Below are positions 46,109 through 57,179 of a stretch of DNA of 64,000 nt, piece after piece. Source of the DNA: Clitoria ternatea. Its lineage: Eukaryota > Streptophyta > Magnoliopsida > Fabales > Fabaceae. The notes beneath the pieces were generated by a model that did no database searches, was not told the DNA's origin, and worked only from the letters and a program-made list of their open reading frames with translations. The translations under genes were made by a program, and so were the position numbers. Numbering within the stretch: the first letter of the stretch is position 1; each line of letters starts with the position of its first letter. The stretch lies in the NCBI GenBank assembly GCA_037962975.1, contig CM075669.1, positions 119,800,501 to 119,864,500 of the forward strand. The letters are read 5' to 3'.

Positions 46109-47994
46109 TGGTTGCAAAACCGTGTTTTGGGCATTTGTTTATATTTTATGATGATATGTTTTCGTTTGCAAGAGCTTTTGGAAAATATGATTTGCGAAAT
46201 CGTTTCGTTGTTTAAAGCTTTGCAATTTTGTTTTGCGAAAATGTTTTGTGAAACTAGGATTCGAAAATGAACATGCATGATTATGTTGCTATTTTGAGTT
46301 ATCGCATATGATGCATATTATTACAATGATTAATCATGTATATGGTATGACCTCTGTTTTGGCATGATACATATAATTTTGAGTTATTCTTTATAAATTG
46401 TATATGATGCATGTTATAAAGTTTCTTAATTTTAGTATGTATGTTGTTGCCGTTTAAATTTGTATGATGTATGAGTTTATGCAATTTTGATATGTGTTTT
46501 ACTCATATGATAGTCATCGTACAAACTTTGAATTAATTGAGTTGATCTTCGAACATGAATGGTTTAGGTTATGGGGCGTTAAGTGATAAGGTTTAAGTGT
46601 TAAACCATGGCCGTTCCTTAATCTAGGGTTCAAGAGTTGAAACCTAGACGGCCGTCATGAAAGGCATTGTATGTTGGCATTAGCGCAAATTGAATTCTAG
46701 GTTTTGAAACCCTAGACGGCGCTGCCTCCATGTGCCTTGACGGCTGCGTTGTGAAGTGTTCGCAACAAGGAATTAGGGTTTCAAAGTGGTTGAAACCCTA
46801 GCCGAAATTTTAGAGCTGTTAATGGTCAGTGGGACGTTCTGGCTAGGAAAGATTTGGTACTTAAGCGGTCACACCGGACCCACCTCTCTTTCCTGGGAAC
46901 CAACCTGACTACAGTACTTAAGCGGGACCCCCGTACATTCTCTACGTAGCGCCTTATTACCGACCCACGTGTTTAATGGCCCGTTTAAAAATTTATTTTT
47001 TTTAAATTATTTCAAATGGGTTATAATTAATTAATTAACACGTTGCATGGTGAATGGTTATGGTCTTAGTTATTTTATTTAAATACAGCCTACGTGCTGT
47101 GCCTCTCTTCATTCTGTTGTATTTCTTTTCTCAACCCGTCACTCGTATGTAAAGCGAGTTTCTTTAAAAATCTTGTAATCTTGATCGAGGCAACAAAGTA
47201 GAGATCTAGAAGAAAACTAGAATGGTGACTCTAAGCGCTTTTGTCTTTGAAAGGAACCAAGGAGTGGTGACTCCAAGAGAATAGTGGGTTCAAGAAGTAG
47301 GACTTCATGAAGCCTTGGCTATATAGTTCCTCTAGGTTTATTTATTTATTTTTTTATTTATTTTCTTCTAGGAAGACCATAACCATCTCACAATTTCGTT
47401 TGCATGTTTTGGGGATAATTTTATTACGTTAAAGCGTTTAACAAAGACGGTAATTTTAAAATAAATTAAAAATCCCTCAAAATAATATTAAGTTATAAAC
47501 GCCTTCCAATAAGTACACTCGTCAACACTAATGTCAATAAATAGTGGGTCTGCCAAAGCAGGGCACTATTATTTATATTAGTAAGACGCGATGGGATAAT
47601 GGTAATATCCAAACTGTTTTATTGGGCTTTAACTTAACTAAGTTTTCAATTAGATTGAATATAACTTAGAGGCGTAAACATTAGGCTAAATATTCATAAG
47701 ATGAATAATTAGTAATGGTTACTTAACCCAATGACTAAGAGTTGTATAAAGATACAATTGGAAAAAGTTTCCTACCTAAATAACCAAGTATTAGGTGATC
47801 AGCCAAAGCTGACTTAACGCTTGGCAAAATATGGATCTTAGCCCACTAGAAAATCTTCCAACGGGATTTTCTGATTCGTGGAGGGTATTTTTGTTTTGAA
47901 TCGAAATAGTGGGAGACATATTTAATTTAAATGACCATAATTTAAATATGTTTTGAAAATGATACTTACTACATATTTTCTGTTTTAGATAACC
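46109..47994 (+). other. Element D long untranslated leader
   Basis: 1.9 kb of non-coding sequence between primer site and gag, unusually long for a copia element. It holds three hairpins built on CTAGGGTTTCAA, each associated with GACGGC-type sequence (46623-46647, 46696-46716, 46774-46800), and two AATGGTGACTC / GTGGTGACTCC phrases near 47222 and 47255. It may include an old insertion, but I see no boundaries. Confidence 0.7.
46623..46800. other. Three CTAGGGTTTCAA hairpins in element D leader
   Basis: 46623-46633 pairs with 46637-46647 (loop GAG, one mismatch). 46696-46716 is TCTAGG...CCTAGA around TTTTGAAA. 46774-46784 pairs perfectly with 46790-46800 (11 bp, loop AGTGG). GACGGC follows the first two. 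Position between primer site and gag is where retroelement packaging/dimerisation structures usually lie; that role is inference. Confidence 0.75.
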
Positions 47995-49236
47995 ATGACG
48001 TCAAACACACCTTTAAACCTTTCGTTGCGATCAATCCTAGACAAAGAAAAATTGTCTGGTTCTAACTTCCTTGACTGGTATAGAAATTTGAGGATTGTCC
48101 TCAAACAAGAGAAAAAGCAGTATGTCCTGGAAGGTCCGATTCCGGAACCACCCGCGAACAATGCCTCTAAAGCTGACAAGGATGCTTACAAGAAGCATCA
48201 GGATGACGCTTTAGATGTCCAATGCCTTATGCTGGCAACCATGTCTCCTGAGCTTCAGAAGCAACATGAGCATATGGAGGCTTTCGATATGATCGAAAAC
48301 CTGAAACTATATCAAGGTCAAGCTGACCAAGAAAGATATGAAGTTTCTTCAGCCCTATTTAGCTGTAGACTTGAAGAGGGAGGTTCTGTAGGACCTCATG
48401 TGCTCAAAATGATTGGGTACTTGGAGAATCTAGCTAGGCTAGGATTCCCCTTCCCTCAGAAGTTGGCTACCGATCTCATTTTGAAATCATTACCTGACAG
48501 TTTTAAGCCAGTCATCATGAATTACAACATGAATGCATTGGACAAAACATCGCCAGAGCTACTCAATATGTTGAGGACTGCTGAGCCCAATATTTCTAAA
48601 GGAAAGGGCAAGGCCATAATGATGGTCAATTCTGGCAAAGGTAAAGGAAAGGGCATGTATAAAGGCAAAGGAAAGGCTATTGTAGGAAATGGCAAGAAGA
48701 TTTGGAAAGGCAAGGATAAGCTAAGTACATCAGCCTTAAAACCTGTGGGCGGGGTGGCTAAGGAAGGTAAATGTCACCATTGTGGACAAAAGGGACACTG
48801 GAAGAGAAACTGTCCAAAGTACCTAGAAGAGCTTAAGAAGAAGGGAAGTAAGACTTCCACTTCAGGTATTTTTGTTATAGAAATTAACATGTCAACTTCA
48901 ACATCATGGGTATTAGATACTGGATGTGGATCTCACATTTGTCTTAATGTGCAGGATCTAAGAAGGAGTAGGCAGTTGATGAAGGGCGAGGTAGACCTAC
49001 GCGTTGGAAATGGAGCAAGAGTTGCTGCATTAGCTGTAGGGACTTATTTTTTATCCTTGCCCTCAGGGTTAGTCCTTGAATTGGACAATTGTTATTTTGT
49101 TCCGGCAATAAGGAGAAACATTATTTCTGTTTCTTGTCTTGATAAGAAAGGGTTTTCCTTTACAATAAAGAACAATAGTTGTTCTGTTTATTTAAAAGAC
49201 ATGTTTTATTGTTGTGCAAATTTGAGTAATGATTAA
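47995..49236 (+). pseudogene. Element D gag and protease
   Basis: 413 codons from ATG. N-terminal copia gag (SGSNFLDWYRNLRIVL near residue 21, LKSLPDSFKPVIMNYNM near 163), a lysine/glycine-rich stretch with repeated GKGKGK (residues 200-250), CCHC zinc knuckle CHHCGQKGHWKRNC near 260-273, and aspartic protease site LDTGCGSH near 308. Forms particles and matures the polyprotein. The frame ends at TAA 49234-49236, and the integrase part continues in the next frame from about 49229, so an indel here broke a single gag-pol ORF. Confidence 0.88.
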
Positions 49237-49984
49237 TACTAAAAGGGTTAAAACAAATGATTTAAACCCAACTTATCTTTGGCATTGTCGCCTAGGACAT
49301 ATAAATGAGAAACGCATTTCTAAACTCCATCAAGATGGATATTTAGAATCTTTTGATTTTGAATCAATAGATACATGTGAATCTTGTTTATTAGGGAAGA
49401 TGACCAAGACCCCTTTTACCGGAAAAGGTGAAAGGGCGAGTGATCTTCTTGGCTTGATACATAGTGATGTATGTGGGCCCATAGGGACAATGGCTAGGGG
49501 AGGTTTTAGTTACTTCATCACTTTTACTGATGATTTCAGTAGATATGGATTTGTGTTTCTCATGAAACATAAATCAGAATCCTTTGAAAAGTTCAAGGAG
49601 TTTAAACATGAAGTAGAGAACCAACTTGGCAAGACAATTAAAGCACTTCGATCCGATCGAGGTGGTGAATATTTGAGCCTAGAGTTTGATGAATATCTTA
49701 AAGAGTGTGGGATTCTATCTCAACTTACTCCCCCTGGAACACCAGAATGGAATGGGGTTTCTGAGCGGAGAAATAGAACCTTGTTGGACATGGTTCGATC
49801 AATGATGAGTCAAACTGACCTCCCTAACTCATTCTGGGGACATGCTTTGTTGACAGCAACTTTCACACTTAACCGTGTTCCATCAAAGGCTGTCATAAAG
49901 ACACCATATGAGATATGGACTGGGAAACGACCTAGTATGTCTTTTCTTAAGATTTGGGGCTGTGAAGCTTATGTTAAACGCTAA
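49229..49984 (+). pseudogene. Element D integrase
   Basis: 251 codons. GAG-pre-integrase zinc module (WHCRLGH and CESCLLGK), then the catalytic core with D in IHSDVCGPIG, D in ALRSDRGGEYL and E in WNGVSERRNR, followed by KTPYEIWTGKRPSMSFLKIW. Inserts the cDNA into the genome. Stopped at TAA 49982-49984 (a C-to-T change in a CAA codon would explain it); the same frame continues beyond. Confidence 0.88.
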
Positions 49985-50026
49985 AGTTCTGATAAACTTG
50001 GGCCCAAGTCAGATAAATGTCTTTTT

Positions 50027-51931
50027 GTGGGATACCCAAAAGAAACTAAGGGTTATTATTTTTACAATCCTACTGAGGGCAAAATGTTTGTTGCTCGGAA
50101 TGCTGTATTCTTAGAAAGGGAATTCATCTCTACAAGAATCAGTGGGAGGAAAGTAGAACTTGAAGAAATTCAAGACTCACAAGGCATTGAAGAGCCAATG
50201 GTGGAAGTGGAGCAGGACCCACAAAATGTTGTGATAACACCAGCTCCAGTAGCACAAGACTTGCGTAGATCAGGTAGAATACGTCAACAACCTGAAAGAT
50301 ATGGATTTCTTGTAACTCAGGAAGGAGATGTATTCCTAATGGATCAAAATGAGCCAACATCTTATGAAGAGGCCATTGCAAGTTCAGAATCTGAGAAATG
50401 GCTAGAAGCCATGGAATCTGAAATGGACTCCATGTACACTAATCAAGTTTGGAACTTGGTTGATGCACCTGAAGGGGTAAAACCTATAGGATGCAAGTGG
50501 GTTTTCAAAAAGAAAACTGACATGGATGGTAATATAAGTACCTTTAAAGCAAGGTTGGTGGCTAAAGGTTTCAAGCAAATACATGGTATAGACTATGATG
50601 AAACTTTTTCCCCAGTTGCTATGTTAAAGTCTGTTCGGATTCTGCTTGCTATTGCTGCATACCATGATTATGAGATATGGCAAATGGATGTCAAGACTGC
50701 TTTCCTTAATGGAAATCTTCTTGAGGAAGTGTACATGACACAACCTGAAGGCTTTGTTAAGCCTGAAGCATCCAGGAAGGTGTGCAAGCTACAACGTTCT
50801 ATATATGGACTTAAGCAAGCTTCCACAAGCTGGAATCTTCGTTTTGATGAAGCTGTTAAACAGTTTGGCTTTACTAAAAATGAGGATAAACCTTGTGTCT
50901 ACAAAAAGGTTAGTGACTGCACAATTGTTTTTCTGGTCCTGTATGTTGATGACATACTACTTATTGGAAATGACGTTCCTACTCTTCAGTCTGTGAAGAG
51001 TTGGTTGGGAAGCTGTTTTTCTATGAAAGACTTAGGTGAAGCAACCTACGTGTTGGGAATTAAGATCTATAGAGATAGATCAAGAAAACTTCTTGGCCTA
51101 AGTCAGAATACATACATAGACAAAGTGTTAAAAAGGTTTAACATGCAAGATTCCAAGAAAGGAACTTTGCCTATGGCTCATGGCATAAGCTTATCAAAAG
51201 CTCAATCTCCTTCCACTAAAGAAGAAAGAGAACGGATGAATAAGATTCCATATACATCTGCTATTGGATCAATCATGTATGCCATGATATGTACCCGACC
51301 AGATGTCTCGTACGCTTTAAGCATGACGAGCAGATACCAGTCTGATCCCGGTGAAAGTCACTGGACTGCTGTCAAGAATATCCTGAAGTACTTAAGAAAA
51401 ACTAAGGATTCATTCTTGATATATGGAGGGGAAGAAGAGCTCATTGTAAAAGGTTACACTGATGCTAGCTTCCAAACTGATAAGGATGACTCAAGATCGC
51501 AATCTGGGTACGTGTTTTGTCTAAATGGTGGCGCTGTAAGCTGGAAGAGTTCAAAGCAAGAGACAGTTGCTGATTCTACTACAGAGTCTGAGTATATTGC
51601 TGCCTCAAATGCTGCAAAAGAGGCAGTATGGATCAAGAAGTTCATAACAGAACTTGGGATTGTTCCTAGCATTGTGGACCCTATAAGTCTTTACTGTGAC
51701 AATAGTGGAGCAATCGCACAAGCTAAGGAACCTAGATCACATCAACGATCCAAGCATATACTTAGGCGATTTCATCTCATTCGAGAGATCCTTGACCGAG
51801 GAGATGTAAAGATATGTAAGGTGCATACTGATGAGAATATTGCTGACCCACTCACAAAACCTCTTACACAACAAAAACATGAGGGGCACACTAGATCATT
51901 AGGCATTAGGCAAATGTCTGATTGGCTCTAG
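50027..51931 (+). pseudogene. Element D reverse transcriptase and RNaseH
   Basis: 634 codons in the frame of the integrase segment, so only the TAA at 49982 separates them. RT begins with VWNLVDAPEGVKPIGCKWVF near residue 142 and contains KARLVAKGF, QMDVKTAFLNG and catalytic YVDDILLIGND near 306. RNaseH has GYTDASFQTD, SWKSSKQETVADSTTESEY and YCDNSGAIAQAKEP. Ends naturally at 51929-51931, 14 bases before the polypurine-rich tract. All catalytic residues I can check are present. Confidence 0.9.
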
Positions 51932-51934
51932 TGC

Positions 51935-51944
51935 AAGTGGGAGA
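51935..51944 (+). other. Element D polypurine tract
   Basis: AAGTGGGAGA followed by T and the 3' LTR at 51946. Confidence 0.9.
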
Positions 51945-51945
51945 T

Positions 51946-53224
51946 TGTTGGTGTATGCACTATGAGCTTTTATGCTTTTTCATTTGTATCTTTTTCTACT
52001 TATCAATAGAATAAATATTTCAGTTTAAAATTGTTTTAAAACATATTTATCCTTAGAGTAATAGGTCATATAAATTATTCCTAAAATATCCCTAGTTAAG
52101 TATTTACATGGGGACATGTAAATACACTGAGACTAGTGTGTGAGTGTACTGATGACCTGATCTCACAGATCATAGATATAGATAATATCGAGTCTTCACA
52201 CGGGTACACATTAAGAGTAATGATGTACTGGACAGACCCACCATGAGAACGTTGCATGGATCGATACATGATTGTCATAAACGATTCTCAATGTGATAAT
52301 GGTATATGTAGTCCTTCGACCTGAAGTCACTACGATTCCTACATGAGGAGTTTATTGTTTTAATACAATTAAACGTCTTCTATAACAAGAGGACTATAAA
52401 GGTTGTGATTAGGCAATGAACAAATTATGCAGAGGGATGTGAGTGATGTAGATGGGATTTGTCTCTCCTATGTGACAGGAGTGATATCCATAGGCCACTT
52501 GATAGAGTAAGACTAAGAAAACGCATGGCCATGCTAGAAAGAATAAATATTAGATATTTATTCGGATCCAGTCTACTCCGGTATCAAGTAAAATAAATTG
52601 GGCCGTACAAGGATGACGCGACCATGCCTTGGGCCCAATTAGGATATTGTGACAAAAGGAATAAACGTATTAAATAATTATCACTTATAGGTTATGTTGA
52701 TAATATTCAGACATAATGATGCATTGCTAGATGCCGCTCTTATTTTATATTAATAATAAAATAGTTTATTATTAATATGACCGGGTATTTTACCTATAGG
52801 GTCACACACATAGAGTAAGCCCATCAGAAAATGTTGTCTTATTTTAGTTGGAATAAAATAAAGCTATTGGGCCTAACTTATTTGGAATGAGTAAGGAGCC
52901 CACTTTTAGAGAGAACAAATTAGGTCAAACCTAAGCCTATAAATAGAGCATAAGATGCTCATAGGCCGTTCACTCAAGTAAGACACAAATTCGCAAAAGT
53001 TGCAAGAGCTACACGCCGTCAAACTAGCAGTTGTCAGGTGTTGCGATTCTGGTGGGAGTGCTCGTGTGGACTCCTAAAGGACGAGGCTACGACTGCTTCG
53101 GAGTTCTTCAAGAGGTAACCTAAAATAATTTCGAAATTGTTTTGTGCTTTGAAACACGGAACCTTGCAAATCCTATGGAATCCCTTTTATTTTTCCGCTG
53201 CTCATGCTTAGGGATTCCCTAACA
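51946..53224 (+). repeat. Element D 3' LTR
   Basis: Copy of 44816-46094 with identical length and about 1% difference. Confidence 0.95.
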
Positions 53225-53446
53225 AAGTACACGGCTACTATCAAATAAACACAATAACCAAAACGTACACATTCAACATTTCACGATCGGAATTCATCAG
53301 TCTCACTCGGATATATACACATAACAATACGACGACATTAACAATTATTCACAGAACAGATTTCTATCAATATTAACAAATAATGCACATGGAATAATTC
53401 ACTCGGTTCCGCATTCGTGTGTGATCGGTTTTTGACGTTGCAACAT

Positions 53447-53705
53447 AGGCTCCCAGCCTTTTTATACATAGCTCTCGGCTATCCATTCAGCTCCCAGCTG
53501 CTTGGCCGTTTTACAGGTACCCAACCGTTTGCCCACAAGGTGACACCAACGCTCTCAGCGTCAACGGAGGTGTTCACGGGCAGCCCGAGTCCCACTCAGA
53601 GGCTACCTTGAGTCCCACTCGAAGGATTTCACAGCGTCCCACGCTTTTAATTAACCGATAGAAGTGTCCCACACTACGTGCTCCCAGCACAACGCATCCC
53701 ATGCG
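53447..53705. other. Hairpin array with constant TCCCA loop, element B 5' LTR
   Basis: Copy of 37340-37598: 53447-53459, 53468-53482 (loop TCTCG), 53488-53500, 53549-53561, 53633-53645, 53661-53677 (one pair lost: GAAGTG/CACTAC), 53678-53690, 53693-53705. Almost all stems are still perfect although surrounding bases have diverged. Confidence 0.85.
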
Positions 53706-54929
53706 CCACACACGGATTCATCACACAACATTGCATTCTTATACACAACCTTTCACTCAAACATACATGCACCACATGCAATCGGTAATAAGCATTCTCA
53801 GAACTCAATATATTAGTCCTACACACATGCTTCTCATGCAATCAATATCATAGCTCAAATAGATGAATACAACAACACACGCGTCCTATGCAGTCGGTGT
53901 CAAGCAGTATCAAGATTCAATGAAGTAATCCAACAACACAAGTATATCATGCAATCGGTACTTAGCAGTATCAGGAGTCAGACAACACATGCATCAGTGG
54001 GATATATTACTCGATTCACTACGTCAACATTCAATCACATGCAGTCAGTATTTTATATTTGTAACAACTTATATGTCACATAAACCACACGGTAATCATC
54101 ATCAACAATTCAGCACACCCTTTCCATGCAATCATTCGACATTCTCAAGCTATCAGCATGCATTTCAAGGACGGGACTAGACATGCAACACTCAAATCTC
54201 ATTCATCATGCACCCGGGTATTACACACTCCTCATGCAAGCACAACACATAAACAGAATACAAAACAACAATCATCAGCACCCAGAACCCGTCCATAACC
54301 CATGCATTTAAAATATAAGGTACTCCCCTTACCAACTACGAAACTCCGAGAGACTCTTCCGCTTGGATGTTGGTCCTCTGCCTTGCTGCTTCGCTCGTTA
54401 CTTCCACTCGGTTGGCCTCCTCTTGAATACTGTCGTCTTCCACGATTGACTCAGGAACAGGGGCTGTTTCTTCTTCCACTTCGACGATCACCTTTCACTA
54501 GCAGGAGGGAGCTCCGACTCCTCTGTAGTACTGTCAACGTGGCTTCCGAAGGCAGAAAATGGAAACAGAGAGCAGGGAAGGAGAAGAAGAATGAAGGAGA
54601 AGAGAAGAAGGAAGAAGAAGAGAAGAAGGAAGAAGAAGAAAGAATTCATAGAGGGAAAACTGAAGGAATGGATGGCCAAGAGACCCATCGACCAATCATA
54701 TATGCATGCACGAGGGAATGGAAAGGTGGGGTGGGAAAACGTGAAGCAGCAGTCTGCTCACGTCACCCAGTCACCATCAGCAACAATCAATAGTTAAACA
54801 CACTTAATCTGCCCTCATTTCATTAATTAAGTTAATGGTAATTAATAAATAATTTTCCACTTCTGATATTATTATTTTAATGGTTTTGTTTCACCCGGTA
54901 CTTGTTTTAAATCGGGATGTTACAGGTAC

Positions 54930-55919
54930 TAGTTTGTATTCTAGGTTTTCTAGGAAGTCTTTTATATGCTTGCTTTCTTTGTGTGCTTACTTTCTTTGTC
55001 TTTAATTATTTGTTTGTCTTAAGTTGATTCTTTGTTTCACATGTCACTTCTATTTGAGTTTAGCATCTCTTATTTGATCCATTTTTAGTTTGTCTTCAAA
55101 TACTCTTTGTTTGTCTTATCTTTACTCTATTTGATTTAACTACCTAATCGTACTTTTTTTTACTTGTCTTGATTGGCCTCTTTGGTTTTATCATTAAGCT
55201 TAAGCTTTCCTCTGGACTCTTGAGATAGCCTTTATTTGATCATTAATTTGGTAGCATCATTGGTGTGAAAGAATAAGACATAGCTTGGTGTTTAAACTGA
55301 TTACTTGTGATAAAGAGAATTTGAGCGGAAAGAGACAAGTTTGCACATTATAGAAAAAGTCTTCATTAAGTGACACATGAGTGTTTTGAGTGTAAACACT
55401 TAAGAGTGATAAGACCTTTGATCTTTTATTACTTGTTATCACTAACACTTTCTCTTGTTAAGCTCTTGAATTTTGGTGTTTACTTAGTGGAGTTCCAACT
55501 TGAAGACCTTGTACTTGGAGAACAAAGTCTTGCAACACAAATATTTTTGAGACTTGTGTTCAACAATTTAATTTTTATCCTTGTATTTGGAGGTAGATCA
55601 ACTTGTAATAGATTCTTTATCCTTGTATTTTAGGACATTTAGACTTTGGGCTTTTGGACTTTTGCTTGCTTTTAGAAATTACTTAGGGTAATTGCACTTA
55701 GGATTAGTTTAATTACTTGCTAACATCTAGTATCTTACCTTGATTACTTACTTTCTGGTTATAGACTAGTAATTCAAGTTTTGGATCAAGTTTCCGATTC
55801 ATTTCCTCCCCTATTCTTTTTGCTAGCTTTTGTAGTGTAATTTTTATAGGACTTTTTAATCCACTAGTTACATGTTTTATTCTTGTTTTTTCATAAAAGT
55901 GAATAAAGAAAATAAAAAA
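54930..55919 (+). other. Element C leader, part 3
   Basis: T-rich leader continuing from 35886 across element B. No ORF of note. Leads directly into the gag remnant. Confidence 0.55.
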
Positions 55920-56248
55920 ATGTCTAGTCATAATAGATCACCACCATCCCGTTATGTAAGGGCAATCTGGACCAACTTGATTCCTCATCAAGGAGGTTAT
56001 AGGATCTTCAAGTGAGAAGGCCTTATAAGAGGTATAGGAACTCTAGAGATGGAAGTGGTGAAGAAGAGGAGCAAGAAAGGCCAAGGAGACATCATATGCA
56101 CCATAAAGATGAAAGGCTTAAGGAAGTCAAGTTTATTATACAATATCCATATTTTTCCTACCATAGGTATGATCGTCTTGAGGATTCATGGTATACCTCA
56201 TTATTTTGTATGTGTATTTTTATAGGATTATCTCATTGCTTTCTTTAA
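55920..56248 (+). pseudogene. Element C gag remnant
   Basis: ATG at 55920 with about 31 codons (MSSHNRSPPSRY...), then a frame change into RRHHMHHKDERLKEVKFIIQ, which resembles the acidic/arginine-rich linker and the start of a gypsy gag capsid domain (the usual LKEVKFKIP-like phrase). The rest of gag and all of pol are deleted; the 3' LTR starts 240 bases on. Assignment is by similarity of phrase only. Confidence 0.5.
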
Positions 56249-56486
56249 TGATATACCTTATTTCCTAGTATTGCTACAAGAGTGAAAATGATAGTATTTG
56301 GTCCTAATAAACTTTCCATCTGTTGATTTGTTTTAATCTTTTGATTATTTTGTCCTTTTGTTACATAACTTGGACTCATTCTTCTCCTTTTTTGTTTTAT
56401 AATAATGATGTTGATTTTTCCTTGGAAGCTTTAAAGAAAGAGGTTGAATTTAGGGAAAATACTTTTTAAGCGATGAAGTATGATGA

Positions 56487-57179
56487 TGATCCAACCTAGT
56501 ATAATACTTAGGACCTTTTGTTAGGGTTATTTTAGGCTATTTCATTTGTATTTGTTTCTAGGTTTTTCTTGTTAGGGTTTAAGAGTCATCCTTAGTCTTA
56601 AAAACTATTTTTAATTATATTTTTAGTTGAATCTAGTATAGGGTTTAGGGTTTTGGGCCTTACATGGTCTTATTTTATGTTAGGGCCATTTTTGGTAAGA
56701 ACCTAGTCCCCTTAGTTTGAGCAAAAATGCTTCTTTACCATAGGTTAGTAGTTAGGTTACTTAGCTTAATTAGGGTTAGCTTGTTTATAAATAGGTTTAG
56801 GATTTCAAATTGTAGACATCTTAAATCATTTGAATGAGTTTGAATCTTTTTAGTGAGAAACATTCTCTCTCTAAAGCTTGAGTCCCTTGGCACTCATGAG
56901 CACAGTCTTATCTTTGGAGCACCTTCAAAGTGGTGACTACATCTTGGCTTATCTTTTCTCTTAGAAAAGTGACACCTAATTCCCTTTTAAATCTCTCCTT
57001 TTTTTAAGCTTTCTTCTTTTAGTTTTCTCTTAAGTTTTCACCTACACCTATACTCTTATTTTTGTCCTTGGCCTAGCTTCAAGGAGAAAATATGGTTTCA
57101 TGAAGATTGAAAGCTTAAAGAGCTAGAATTTTCCTCCAAGATAGATCCATAAGAAGAAAGTGTAAGAAGGACTACATCA
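56487..57179 (+). repeat. Element C 3' LTR (693 bp)
   Basis: Copy of 32944-33636, same length. The element between the two LTRs is about 5.2 kb once the nested SIRE-like LTR, B and D are ignored. I find no clear target-site duplication. Confidence 0.7.

Larger units (their letters stand above)
44816..53224 (+). mobile_element. Element D: full-length Ty1-copia retrotransposon
   Basis: 8409 bp with two 1279-bp LTRs, perfect 5-bp duplication AAGTA (44811-44815 and 53225-53229), tRNA-iMet primer site, gag, protease, integrase before RT (the copia order), RNaseH and polypurine tract. LTRs differ at about 13 sites by eye (about 1%), so it is a young insertion. It is disabled by one frameshift near 49230 and a TAA at 49982-49984. 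I do not assign a lineage with certainty; Tork-like is possible. Confidence 0.95.
35892..54924 (-). mobile_element. Element B: full-length Ty3-gypsy chromovirus, minus strand
   Basis: LTR at 35892-38817 (3' LTR in element orientation) and at 43588-54924 (5' LTR, split by element D). Perfect 5-bp duplication GGTAC (35887-35891 and 54925-54929). Primer site, polypurine tract and a gag-pol remnant on the minus strand complete it. Without element D the length is about 10.6 kb. The LTRs differ by more than those of A and D (about 2-3% by eye), consistent with D having landed in B. Disabled by many stops and one frameshift. Confidence 0.95.
43588..54924 (-). repeat. Element B 5' LTR, split by element D
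   Basis: The two parts (43588-44815 and 53225-54924, minus one copy of the AAGTA duplication) add to about 2923 bp and match the 3' LTR over its whole length. Many differences are G/A or C/T at CG sites. Confidence 0.95.

Noticed and set aside
46774..46800. Perfect 11-bp hairpin as a microRNA precursor
   Set aside because: Stem far too short for a plant miRNA duplex; part of a repeated leader motif.
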